Positions 17,496-25,866 of a stretch of 64,000 nt of DNA are shown piece after piece. The notes below the pieces were generated by a model. The model worked only from the letters and a program-made list of their open reading frames with translations, had not been told where the DNA came from and searched no databases. The translations under genes and the position numbers were made by a program. The DNA comes from JBCBTD01 sp039818825. Its GTDB lineage: Bacteria > Pseudomonadota > Alphaproteobacteria > Geminicoccales > Geminicoccaceae. The stretch is taken from assembly GCA_039818825.1 (NCBI GenBank), contig JBCBTD010000007.1, forward strand, positions 46,207 to 110,206, read 5' to 3'. Within the stretch, counting starts at the first letter, position 1, and every line of letters begins with the position of its first letter.

Positions 17496-19148
17496 TCAGC
17501 CCCAGCTCTCGGTCGTGCCTTTCCGCCGCGCTGCTACACGAACGATCGGCGTCTCTGGCGCGCCTGGCGAGGGCGAAGGTTCGGACGCCGGTCGGCCGAA
17601 ATGGAAGCCCTGGCCCAGGGTCACACCGAAGTCGCGGAGCAGCGCCGCCTGCTCGGCGCTCTCGACCATCTCGGCAATGGTCGCCGTTTTCACCGAACGA
17701 CAGAGATCGACCATCGACCGGAGCACCGCCGCATCGCGCTCCGACGAGCAGACGCCCTGGACGAACGCCCCGTCGAGCTTGACGTAGTCGACGTCGAAGC
17801 CACGAATGTAGTGGAATGCCGCAGCTCCCGCCCCGAAGTCGTCCAGGCACACACGCATGCCGTTGGTCCGGAACGTCTGGAGGATCGCGTTGGCCCGCTC
17901 CAGATCGGCGATCTGGTAGGATTCGGTGACCTCGATCATCAGTTGCCGGACGATGCTCCCGGCGCCGGTGTAGAGGCGAAGAATCCGCTCGACGAATGCG
18001 TCACTCTGTAGCGAGCGCGCCGACAGATTGACGGCGACGTGGGGCCACAAGCCGCCGCGGCTCAGCTTGCCCATGCTGTCCAGGACGGAACGCGAGACGG
18101 CGAGGTCGAAGTCGGTGATGAAGCCGACTTCCTCGGCGAACCGTACGAACTCGAAGACGTTCTCCTTGGACGTCAGGCGCGCGAGGGCCTCGCTGTGGTG
18201 GACGAGACCATCCTCCAGCGACACGATCGGCTGGTAGACCAGATAGAAGCCGCCATCCTTGATCAGTGAGCGTGCTGCCGAGACGCGAGCGGCAGCGCCG
18301 GCCAGACGCTCACTCAGGGCGTCTGCAAGGTCGCCAGTACCGAGCCCACCCTCGGTTGCTCGCTCCAATTGGTCGAGCACGTGGCGCAGGGCCGCGCAGG
18401 CCTGGTCCGGGCTCAACCCGGCAGGCTCGAGCGCCATCGTTCGCGCGTCGCTGCCGACCCCGGAGATGCCATCGAAGGCGCGAACCGTGGTCTGCAGCTG
18501 GGCGTTCAGATGATCGCCGCCGGCCCCCTCCTCGTGGAGCAGGGCGAAGCGGCCGGCGCCGACGCACGCCGCAGCGTTGCCGTTGGCCGAGATCGCGCGC
18601 AGCGATGCGGCGACGCTGTCCAAGAGCCCTTGCAGCGGCGCCCCGCTCAGGTTCTCGATGCCCGTCAACCGGACCATCGAGAGCTGCAGCCCTTCCTCGC
18701 CGGCGACCGAGAGGCGCAGCTCGCGCTCGGCCATTTCGCGGAACGCCTCGGCGTCGAGAAGGCCGGTTCTCGGGTCCCGGTTGGCGTCGGCGGCAGCGTT
18801 GCGCCTGGCCTTGAGGCCACAAAGCACGGCACGGGTCCGGTCACTTCCAGGGGTGCGGATCAGCGAGCAGGCACCGCACTGGGCTGTCGCCGCCGCCGTG
18901 ACGTCAACGGGCCCGCGGCGACCGCCCTCGGCAAGCTCGCCGAGCACGTAGGCCAAAAGCGCGCGGTCGGCCGGTACGAACAGGTCGACGAAACGGCTGC
19001 CGACCAACGAGCCGCCATCGAGAATCCGAGGCGTGGCGCCGGTGGCGTAGACGACGTCGCCGTTGGCATCGAGTTCGATCAGCACGTCGGCAGCGGCAAA
19101 GGCAAAAGTCAGAAATCGTTCGCGTTCGTTGGTAACCGCAATGTCCAT
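17496..19148 (-). CDS. PAS / degenerate GGDEF / EAL signalling protein
   Basis: A 550-residue protein. An N-terminal PAS-like domain (about 10-100) is followed by a GGDEF-like domain in which the active-site loop reads GAGRFALL, so diguanylate cyclase activity is unlikely. The EAL domain (about 295-530) keeps HSEALARL, VNLSARSL, IEVTES, LDDFGAG, VKLDGAFV and QGFHFGRP; the usual AEGVE is AEMVE but keeps its Glu. It is therefore predicted to be a cyclic-di-GMP phosphodiesterase. No membrane segment is seen. It is convergent to the halohydrin-dehalogenase-like gene. Confidence 0.88.
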   Translation of the reverse strand: MDIAVTNERERFLTFAFAAADVLIELDANGDVVYATGATPRILDGGSLVGSRFVDLFVPADRALLAYVLGELAEGGRRGPVDVTAAATAQCGACSLIRTPGSDRTRAVLCGLKARRNAAADANRDPRTGLLDAEAFREMAERELRLSVAGEEGLQLSMVRLTGIENLSGAPLQGLLDSVAASLRAISANGNAAACVGAGRFALLHEEGAGGDHLNAQLQTTVRAFDGISGVGSDARTMALEPAGLSPDQACAALRHVLDQLERATEGGLGTGDLADALSERLAGAAARVSAARSLIKDGGFYLVYQPIVSLEDGLVHHSEALARLTSKENVFEFVRFAEEVGFITDFDLAVSRSVLDSMGKLSRGGLWPHVAVNLSARSLQSDAFVERILRLYTGAGSIVRQLMIEVTESYQIADLERANAILQTFRTNGMRVCLDDFGAGAAAFHYIRGFDVDYVKLDGAFVQGVCSSERDAAVLRSMVDLCRSVKTATIAEMVESAEQAALLRDFGVTLGQGFHFGRPASEPSPSPGAPETPIVRVAARRKGTTESWG

Positions 19149-19281
19149 GGACAGGCTCGCGCGACGCAGTGGTGGGCCGACATCCGAACCTATCGGCCGG
19201 TCCTTACCGGGGATTTAACGGCCAGGGTCGTCGGGCGGCGGCGGATATCCGGTGGCGCCACCCGCTCCCTGCCGCCAACGC

Positions 19282-19704
19282 TCAGAGCAGTGCCAGGGAA
19301 GCAACGCCAAGTGGCACACCGAACTCTTCGCACCAGACATAGACTTGGTCGAAACGCCCGACGTCGATCGTTGCCGGCACAGCGTAGAGCTGTCGCCCGG
19401 TGAGCGCCTGGAGCGACCCGAGCTTGGAGATCGCCACGTACTGCCCGTCGCCAAAACCGACGACCGGGTCCGGCGCGCCGTCGTGGGTGAAATCGTTGCC
19501 GAGTTCGACGACGTAGCCACCACCGGCCAGCCGCACCACCTCGACCGTACCGCTCGTGAGGTGCCCGCTGGCGCCTTCGAAACTGCCCCGCGCCGTCACC
19601 TTGCCCTCGGTTGCGGGTGGCGCTGCCGTGGTCGGCGGCACCGACGTGCGGGGCGCGCACGCGGCCAATGCCAGAACGGACAAGATGAGCATCGATCGGA
19701 ACAT
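19282..19704 (-). CDS. DM13-domain lipoprotein
   Basis: A 140-residue protein with a lipoprotein signal (ALAACAP, Cys at 16), a Pro/Thr-rich linker and a DM13-like domain (about 38-140). DM13 features seen are GSFEGASGHLTSGTV, the ELGNDFTHDGAPDPVVGF strand and the conserved Cys in YVWCEEFGVPLG. DM13 domains have been proposed to take part in electron transfer through that Cys, but this is not proven. Predicted location is the periplasmic face of a membrane. Confidence 0.75.
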   Translation of the reverse strand: MFRSMLILSVLALAACAPRTSVPPTTAAPPATEGKVTARGSFEGASGHLTSGTVEVVRLAGGGYVVELGNDFTHDGAPDPVVGFGDGQYVAISKLGSLQALTGRQLYAVPATIDVGRFDQVYVWCEEFGVPLGVASLALL

Positions 19705-19873
19705 GGCGAGCTTCTCCCGGCTGACGCGACAACGGCGGCGCGCTCTTGACCGTGAAGGTCGTCGCCGGCGCCTCCGCTAGCCGCCGCACCCGTTCGTGAC
19801 CCGTCGCGAGGGGTTGCTCAGCGCCGCGTACCGGTCATGATCCACGGGCGCAGCAGGGAGGCCAGTCGGCAGC

Positions 19874-21181
19874 ATGGCGAACGTCACGGTGGTCGGGTCG
19901 CAGTGGGGCGATGAAGGCAAAGGAAAGATCGTCGACTGGTTGTCGGAGCGGGCCGACGTGGTGGTCCGCTTCCAAGGCGGGCACAACGCCGGCCACACCC
20001 TGGTCGTCGACGGGACCACCTACAAACTGTCGCTGCTGCCTTCGGGCGTAGTGCGACCGGGTAAGCTTTCGGTGATCGGCAACGGCGTCGTCGTCGACCC
20101 TTGGGCGCTCCTCGACGAGATCGAGGGCCTGCGGGCCAAAGGCCTGTCGATCAGCTCCGAAACCCTGCGCATCGCTGAGAACGTCACCTTGATCCTGCCG
20201 TTGCACGGTGAGGTTGATCGCGCGCGGGAGCGGGTCCGCGAGGGCGCGCAAGACGGAACCGGCAAGATCGGTACGACCGGGCGCGGGATCGGTCCTGCCT
20301 ACGAGGACAAGGTGGCGCGGCGGGCGATCCGCCTGTGCGATCTCGCCGACGCGGCGGTGCTGGAGCGCAAGATCCATGACCTGTTGCTGCATCACAATGC
20401 CTTGCGCCGCGGCCTCGGCGAAGCAGAGGCGGACGGCGGCGAACTGCTGACCGCGTTGACGGCGCTCGCACCGAAGCTCTTGCCCTATGCCGAGCCCGTA
20501 TGGTTGCGGCTCTCGGAGCTGCGGCGATCGGGCCGCCGGATACTGTTCGAGGGCGCGCAAGGGGCGATGTTGGACATCGACCACGGAACCTATCCATTCG
20601 TCACGTCGTCAACGACCCTGGCAGCCGCCGCCGCGTCCGGCTCCGGGCTCGGCCCTGGCGCGGTCGGCTACGTGCTCGGCATCACCAAGGCCTACACGAC
20701 CCGCGTTGGCGCCGGCCCGTTCCCGACCGAACTCGACGACACGGTCGGCCAACGCTTGGGCGAGCGGGGGCGCGAGTTCGGGACGGTGACCGGGCGCCCC
20801 CGGCGCTGCGGCTGGTTCGACGCCGTCCTCGTGCGACAGGCGGTCAAGCTCGGCGGCATCGACGGTCTGGCCCTGACCAAGCTCGACGTCCTCGACGGCC
20901 TGCCGACGCTCAGGATCTGCACGGCCTACAGCCTCGGCGGCCAAACCCTCCACCATATGCCTGCCGGGATGAGTGCCCAGGCGCGGGTCGAGCCGATCTA
21001 CGAAGAGTTGGACGGCTGGGCGGAGAGTACCGAGGGTGCGCGCAGCTTCGCGGCTCTCCCGGCCGCCGCGGTCAAGTACGTGAAACGGCTGGAGGAGCTG
21101 GTCGAGGCGCCCGTGGCCCTGCTGTCGACCAGCCCCGACCGCGACGACACGATTCTGGTCACCGACCCGTTCGCCGACTGA
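19874..21181 (+). CDS. purA: Adenylosuccinate synthetase
   Basis: A 435-residue GTP-dependent enzyme joining IMP and aspartate in AMP synthesis. Motifs include VVGSQWGDEGKGKIVDWL at the N-terminus, FQGGHNAGHT, the IMP loop GTTGRGIGPAYEDK, FEGAQGAMLDIDHGTYPFV and ITKAYTTRVGAGPFPTE. Length and start (MANVTVVG) are normal. It stands alone, with no obvious operon partner. Confidence 0.96.
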   Translation: MANVTVVGSQWGDEGKGKIVDWLSERADVVVRFQGGHNAGHTLVVDGTTYKLSLLPSGVVRPGKLSVIGNGVVVDPWALLDEIEGLRAKGLSISSETLRIAENVTLILPLHGEVDRARERVREGAQDGTGKIGTTGRGIGPAYEDKVARRAIRLCDLADAAVLERKIHDLLLHHNALRRGLGEAEADGGELLTALTALAPKLLPYAEPVWLRLSELRRSGRRILFEGAQGAMLDIDHGTYPFVTSSTTLAAAAASGSGLGPGAVGYVLGITKAYTTRVGAGPFPTELDDTVGQRLGERGREFGTVTGRPRRCGWFDAVLVRQAVKLGGIDGLALTKLDVLDGLPTLRICTAYSLGGQTLHHMPAGMSAQARVEPIYEELDGWAESTEGARSFAALPAAAVKYVKRLEELVEAPVALLSTSPDRDDTILVTDPFAD

Positions 21182-21323
21182 TCCAACGATCGCCGGCGAG
21201 CCTTTGGAATCAGCCCTGGGGCATCGGTATCGATCCCTCGGGTATGTTGAGTGACAATCAACACCATGGCCGAGTCGCATCTGCATTAGACAACTCTCGA
21301 GAATTCAACCGAGGGGATCACCG

Positions 21324-21971
21324 ATGCGCTTCGCCGTCATGTTCGCCGCCTTGTTCTTCGCTTCGACCGCCGCCAGCGCGGCCGTCACCGAGGCCGGGTT
21401 CACCGAGCGTTTCGACATCGACCTGCGCGGCTCAGCTTGGGCGCCGGCCAACAAGCAGCGTTCGTTCACCGTCGACGGGCTGACCGTCGACGCGTTCAAG
21501 AAGGCCGACAAGCCCGGGAAGCTTTGGCAGGACGCGACCGACGGCCTGGGCATCCGGAGCGGCGAGTCGGACGAGATCGACCGCAAGGAGTGGATGAAGC
21601 TGACCTTCGACACGCCACAGAAGGTCACAGCCTTGATGCTGACTGACTTGTTCGACGCGCCGGACGGCGGTGCCAACGGCGAGAGTGCCCGGGTGCGTCT
21701 GACGTTGGCGGGCGGCGACGAGATCGATCTGACCGCGTGGGGCAACCTCGCCGACCAGGGCAACGGTGAAGCCACGCTGAGCTTTGCCGACCTCACTGGC
21801 GGGGCTCCCGTGTCGATGATCCGCTTCTTCTCGGGCGGTGAGCGCGGTGACGACTACAGCGTCGCTGGCTTGCACGTCACACCGCTACCGGGCGCCGTGT
21901 GGGCGCTCGGCGCCGGCCTCGCGGCGCTTGCGGGTGTGCGGGCACGCCGCCGCCGCCAGCAGGCGGCTTGA
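21324..21971 (+). CDS. Secreted protein with VPLPA/PEP-CTERM-like sorting signal
   Basis: A 215-residue protein. A signal peptide covers residues 1-20 (ASTAASAAVTEA). The middle is a beta-rich domain of unknown function. The end reads TPLPGAVWALGAGLAALAG followed by RARRRR: a short Pro motif, a hydrophobic helix and a basic tail, which is the arrangement of VPLPA-CTERM/PEP-CTERM exosortase substrates in Alphaproteobacteria. GAGGGG precedes the ATG at 21324. The exosortase itself is not in this window. Predicted to be processed at the inner membrane and exported to the surface or matrix. Confidence 0.7.
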   Translation: MRFAVMFAALFFASTAASAAVTEAGFTERFDIDLRGSAWAPANKQRSFTVDGLTVDAFKKADKPGKLWQDATDGLGIRSGESDEIDRKEWMKLTFDTPQKVTALMLTDLFDAPDGGANGESARVRLTLAGGDEIDLTAWGNLADQGNGEATLSFADLTGGAPVSMIRFFSGGERGDDYSVAGLHVTPLPGAVWALGAGLAALAGVRARRRRQQAA

Positions 21972-21996
21972 GCTGGGCACCGCGACGGGGGACGGG

Positions 21997-22449
21997 TCAA
22001 CCGTCCCCCGGATCGCGGCGAATGATGTGGGTGACCCGATAGGTCATGACGTCGACCCCGGCTTGGTTGACCACACGATAGGCGATCACGACCGTCCCGC
22101 GGTCTGGCTTGGAGCCCGAAGGTCTGGCGTCGAGCACCTCCGCCTCGACGTGGAGCGTGTCCCCCGACCGTACCGGTGCGGTCCAGCGAACCTCGTCCAT
22201 GCCTGGTGAGCCGAGCGAGCCCGCATTGATCACGCCCTCCGCGTACCAGAGGCGGAACGACACCAAGAGCGTTTGGAAGCCACTGGCGATCAGTCCACCG
22301 AATGGCCCGTCGCGCGCGGCCTCCTGGTCCAGGTGGAATGGCTGTGGGTCGTAGTGGAAGGCGAAGTCGAGGATCTGGGCCTCGCTGAGCGTGCATCCGG
22401 CCGTCTCGAAGCGTTCACCGGGGGTGAAGTCGTCGTACCACCGCGCCAT
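21997..22449 (-). CDS. MaoC-family hot-dog dehydratase
   Basis: A 150-residue protein with the MaoC/R-hydratase motif: FHYDPQPFHLDQEAARDGPFGGLIASGF contains the D-x4-H hydratase pair (Asp in YDPQP and the following His). Predicted to hydrate or dehydrate an enoyl-CoA-type substrate, although many MaoC proteins lack a known substrate. The ATG at 22449 avoids overlap with the flavin reductase gene just upstream (5 bases apart); a TTG at 22473 is also in frame. The two genes probably form an operon. Confidence 0.85.
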   Translation of the reverse strand: MARWYDDFTPGERFETAGCTLSEAQILDFAFHYDPQPFHLDQEAARDGPFGGLIASGFQTLLVSFRLWYAEGVINAGSLGSPGMDEVRWTAPVRSGDTLHVEAEVLDARPSGSKPDRGTVVIAYRVVNQAGVDVMTYRVTHIIRRDPGDG

Positions 22450-22454
22450 ACCGG

Positions 22455-23084
22455 TCAGCCGACCGCCGGCCAAGACGGACGCTCCATCTCGAACACTTCC
22501 AAGACGGGTGCGTAATCCATGTAGCCAAGGCGGGACAACGGCCGCATCGACGCCATGTCGACCCGACCGTCGACCAGGATCCTGTCGTCGATGTGGATGC
22601 CGACGACCTCACCGATCACCAAACGGTTGGGTGCCGCCTCCGGATCGGTGGTCCTGAGCGTGGCGATCTCGACCAGCCGGCACTCGAGGTGCGCCGGGCT
22701 TTCGGCCACGCGCGGCGGCGCCACCAGCACGCTCGGCGCTTTGGTGAGCCCGGCCACGTCGAACTCATCGGTCTCGCGCGGCGCTGCCGCGGACGTCAGG
22801 TTCATCGCCTCGGCGAGGTCAGCGGTCACCAGATTGCAAACGAACTCGCCAGTGGCACGAACGTTCTCGACGGTGTCCTTGAGCCCGCCAGCGCTGTGCG
22901 GGCCGGTCGCGGCGAACATGACCTGCGGCGGCTGGTAGGCGACAGCGTTGAAGAACGAATAGGGCGCGAGGTTCGCGCGGCCCGCCGTGTCGAGACTGGA
23001 GATCCAGCCGATCGGCCGGGGAACGACCAGCGCGTTGAACGGATTGTGACGGAGCCCGTGGGGTTGGTCGGTTCGATAGAACAT
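22455..23084 (-). CDS. Flavin reductase-like domain protein
   Basis: A 209-residue protein of the flavin reductase/FMN-binding split-barrel family. Visible features are NALVVPRPIGWISSLD and NLAPYSFFNAVAYQPPQVMFA (FMN phosphate and isoalloxazine region), the C-terminal HIDDRILVDG and the SRLGYMDYAP strand. This DIM6/NTAB-like group either reduces free FMN for a partner monooxygenase or binds flavin for another purpose. No monooxygenase is adjacent; the partner gene encodes a MaoC-type dehydratase. Confidence 0.85.
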   Translation of the reverse strand: MFYRTDQPHGLRHNPFNALVVPRPIGWISSLDTAGRANLAPYSFFNAVAYQPPQVMFAATGPHSAGGLKDTVENVRATGEFVCNLVTADLAEAMNLTSAAAPRETDEFDVAGLTKAPSVLVAPPRVAESPAHLECRLVEIATLRTTDPEAAPNRLVIGEVVGIHIDDRILVDGRVDMASMRPLSRLGYMDYAPVLEVFEMERPSWPAVG

Positions 23085-23227
23085 CCGGCGTCGACCTCGG
23101 CTTCGGTGGATCTGCGCTCGGCGCCTAGCTCAGCCATGGCCGAGGGTCAAACCGGGCCGGTGCCGCCGGTCCTTGCGTTTCCCGACGCCGCGGTCGAGTG
23201 TCGGTAGCCATAGTTGGGGGAAGTGGC

Positions 23228-23830
23228 ATGAGCGATCAGGACGTAGTCCAGGAAGCGGTCGCCGTCTTCGAGGACGTCCAAGGGCTCGATGACGCGATCA
23301 CCGGCTTGTTGGCGGCGGGGTTCACCAACGCCGACCTCAGTCTGCTCGCTGACCGACGGACGGTCGAATCGAAGCTCGGGCATACCTACCAGCGGGTCGA
23401 CGAACTTGCCGACGACCCGGCGGCGCCGCGCATCGCCTATCACCAGCTGCAAGATCCCGCGGCCTCCGAAGGGCGGCTGATCGGCTCGCTGACCTGGGCA
23501 CCGCCGCTGCTTGCCGCCGGCGCGGTCGTCGCCAGCACCGGCCTCGTCACGGGTCTGGTGGTCGGCGCCGCCGTGGCCGGCACGTTGGCCGCAAGCGTGC
23601 TCGGTCACGTGCTCGACCGCCGGGTCGCCGATCGGCTTCAAGAGCAGATCGACGCCGGCGGGATCCTCCTTTGGGTGCGCCTGCGCGACGAGGACGCAGC
23701 AACGGTGGCGCTGCCGGTCCTCACCCGACATGCCGTTCACGACGTGCACGTCCACGAAATCAGGGCCGATACCGACGTCAAACGTTCGAACGCGAGCGCC
23801 CGACCCGGAGCAGACGGCGAAGTGGGCTGA
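23228..23830 (+). CDS. Membrane-associated protein, general-stress-17M-like N-terminus
   Basis: A 200-residue protein. Residues 1-40 (VAVFEDVQGLDDAITGLLAAGFT) resemble the ferredoxin-like domain of GSP-17M/YflT-type stress proteins. A glycine- and alanine-rich hydrophobic stretch (about 85-125) probably forms a helical hairpin in or on the membrane. A second alpha/beta half follows (LLWVRLRDEDAATVAL). The start at 23228 is preceded by GGGGAAG. No enzyme function is proposed. Confidence 0.6.
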   Translation: MSDQDVVQEAVAVFEDVQGLDDAITGLLAAGFTNADLSLLADRRTVESKLGHTYQRVDELADDPAAPRIAYHQLQDPAASEGRLIGSLTWAPPLLAAGAVVASTGLVTGLVVGAAVAGTLAASVLGHVLDRRVADRLQEQIDAGGILLWVRLRDEDAATVALPVLTRHAVHDVHVHEIRADTDVKRSNASARPGADGEVG

Positions 23831-24041
23831 GCAGTTGTGGATAGCGGCGTTTGAGGCCCAAAAAGCGTCGCTTGGCGGCATGCGAGTTGGCGAGCACGAG
23901 GCTCGCGCCGAGCCCGAGCAGCAGGAAGCCGCCGGGGGCGGGGGACAACCAAACCAACGTGCCCACCGACAGGCAGACGGCCCCGGCACCGACCGACACG
24001 CCGCGCCAACTGGTTTGGTGCGCCTTGGATTTCAGCGCCAT
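23778..24041 (-). CDS. Small membrane protein resembling the PGPGW family
   Basis: An 87-residue protein with two closely spaced hydrophobic helices joined by LSPAPGGFLLLGLG, followed by a basic, Leu-rich tail. The arrangement is that of the PGPGW putative transmembrane family, with PAPGG in place of PGPG. Its 3' end overlaps the convergent stress-like gene by 53 bases. The start at 24041 was chosen because the upstream frame is low in protein character. Function unknown. Confidence 0.6.
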   Translation of the reverse strand: MALKSKAHQTSWRGVSVGAGAVCLSVGTLVWLSPAPGGFLLLGLGASLVLANSHAAKRRFLGLKRRYPQLLSPLRRLLRVGRSRSNV

Positions 24042-24230
24042 CACCGCTTCACCGCCGTCGCCACGAGACCGTTTCCCCCTGAGGTCCGGCTCGCCGCCCG
24101 ATCCACCACTGCGGGGTGCCGCCGCACCCAATGGCGAATAGACGATTACGGACGTTTCAAAAGGCGTCATTTCGACTAACCACCACGGCCACGATCACAT
24201 CCCCGTTCGAGAACTGGATCTTTCCCCGCA

Positions 24231-24869
24231 GTGCTGCACCTCTTCGTCCTCGGATTGATCTCGGGATTGTTGCTTGCCGCTCCCTTCGGGCCCGCCGGCG
24301 CGCTCGCGATCCGACAAACGCTGAGTTGGGGTTTCCGTGGTGGATTCGCCTGCGGGGTCGGCACAGCGGTCGCGGACGCGATCATCGGCGGCCTGGTGAG
24401 CGTCGGTATCGGCATCGTCTCCGAATGGCTCGAGGCACATGGGCGCGAACTCGAGCTGGTCGCGGGAGCCGTGCTGATCGCGGTCGGCCTCGCCGCCATT
24501 CTGGAGATCGGCGCGTCATCAAGCCGCCGCGACAATGGACCGGCGAGCAGCCAAAGGCTGGCGGCCGCCGGCGGTCAGGCGTTCTTCGTGACGATCGGCA
24601 ACCCAGCCATCGCCGGCGCCTTCGCCGCCATGTTCACAGCCATCGGCCTTCACAACTACGTCGTCGAACTGGGCTGGGCCGCTGCCAGCTTCAGCGTCGC
24701 CGCAGGGATCTTCGTCGGTGCTCTGGCATGCTGGGCCGGATTCGTCTGGATCGTGCGGCACATGTCCGGGCGGGTTGCCGACATCTGGTTGCACCGCGTC
24801 CACCGTGGCCTCGGGATCATCCTCGTCGTGGTCGGTGCCTCGGTCCTGATCCACGCGCTGGCGTCATGA
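24231..24869 (+). CDS. LysE/RhtB-family exporter
   Basis: A 212-residue inner-membrane protein with about six hydrophobic segments. The family signature near the N-terminus reads LLLAAPFGPAGALAIRQTLSWGFRGG, equivalent to the PGP motif and following cytoplasmic loop of LysE proteins. It begins with GTG at 24231. Predicted to export amino acids or similar compounds; the substrate is unknown. Confidence 0.85.
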   Translation: MLHLFVLGLISGLLLAAPFGPAGALAIRQTLSWGFRGGFACGVGTAVADAIIGGLVSVGIGIVSEWLEAHGRELELVAGAVLIAVGLAAILEIGASSSRRDNGPASSQRLAAAGGQAFFVTIGNPAIAGAFAAMFTAIGLHNYVVELGWAAASFSVAAGIFVGALACWAGFVWIVRHMSGRVADIWLHRVHRGLGIILVVVGASVLIHALAS

Positions 24870-24918
24870 TCCGCGAACGTGCGTGGGTGCCGATCGCAAC
24901 GATTCGCGCGGCTTGGCC

Positions 24919-25710
24919 TCAATAGCCCTGCAACACCAGCACCTCGCGGAACGGCAGTGTCTGTCGCGTGAAGCCCACGGTCGATCCAGCTGCCCGCTGG
25001 ACACTCCAGTCGTCGGGCAGCAGCGCGAGGAAGCTCGCCAGCACGCTCTCACCGAAATAGTGCATCGGGATCACCACCGACGGCCGGACCTGCTCGATGA
25101 CTTGGATCGCGACTGGCTGGGGCATGGTCCACATGCCGTCGACCGGCACCAGCAGGATGTCGATGAGGCCCAATTCTCCAAGATGCTGATCGGTCAGTGG
25201 GTGGTGCAGATGCCCCAGATGCGCGACGCACAGGTCGTCGATCTCGAAGACGAAGATCGAGTTGCTGTTGGCGTTCCAATCGGCGCGGCCCCGAACACTG
25301 GTCGGCACGTTACGGACACGCATGTCGTCCACGACGACGTCGTGCTCAGCCAACCCACCCTCGGGGTTCCAGCCGCGCAAGACGAATTCGATCTCGGGTT
25401 CGACCACGTCGGTGAAATGGGTGCTGTGCGAGTTGTTCATGGTCACGATCCGGGGCGGTTCTGCAGCACGCCACATGCCGTTGTAATCGGTGATCGCCGT
25501 GATCCCTTCGCGGCTTTCCAACAAGAACGACGCGTGGCCGAGGAACGAGATCGTCACGGTCGCATCGGCCGGCACCGAACCGACGGTAGTGTCCGCCAAC
25601 CGGGGAGATGCGTCGCGCTCCGCAACCGGGAAGCACCCCGCCGCCGCAACGCCGGCCGCCAGCGTCAGATGAAGCCCGGTGATCGCGGTCAGCCAGCGCA
25701 GCATCGCCAT
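24919..25710 (-). CDS. Secreted metallo-beta-lactamase-fold hydrolase (UlaG-like)
   Basis: A 263-residue protein with an N-terminal signal peptide (about 1-24), so likely periplasmic; a Cys directly after it (AAGCFP) could be a lipidation site. The beta-lactamase fold is shown by TISFLGHASFLLES, NNSHSTHF, VAHLGHLHHPL, DILLVPVDG and VVIPMHYFG, the usual set of UlaG/RNase Z-like proteins with somewhat reduced metal-site motifs. The substrate is unknown. Confidence 0.8.
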   Translation of the reverse strand: MAMLRWLTAITGLHLTLAAGVAAAGCFPVAERDASPRLADTTVGSVPADATVTISFLGHASFLLESREGITAITDYNGMWRAAEPPRIVTMNNSHSTHFTDVVEPEIEFVLRGWNPEGGLAEHDVVVDDMRVRNVPTSVRGRADWNANSNSIFVFEIDDLCVAHLGHLHHPLTDQHLGELGLIDILLVPVDGMWTMPQPVAIQVIEQVRPSVVIPMHYFGESVLASFLALLPDDWSVQRAAGSTVGFTRQTLPFREVLVLQGY

Positions 25711-25866
25711 GTCTCGCCCAGTTGCGATCGGAGAGGTAGCGCTCGTGCCGGCGCCGACAACCGCGTCGGCCCTGTGAAGGGCTTGCGCCCGGAATGCCAG
25801 CTAGTATGACCTGAAGTTGCGGGAGGCCAATGCACGCATCGCCGACGCGTAACCTGAGGAACAACG

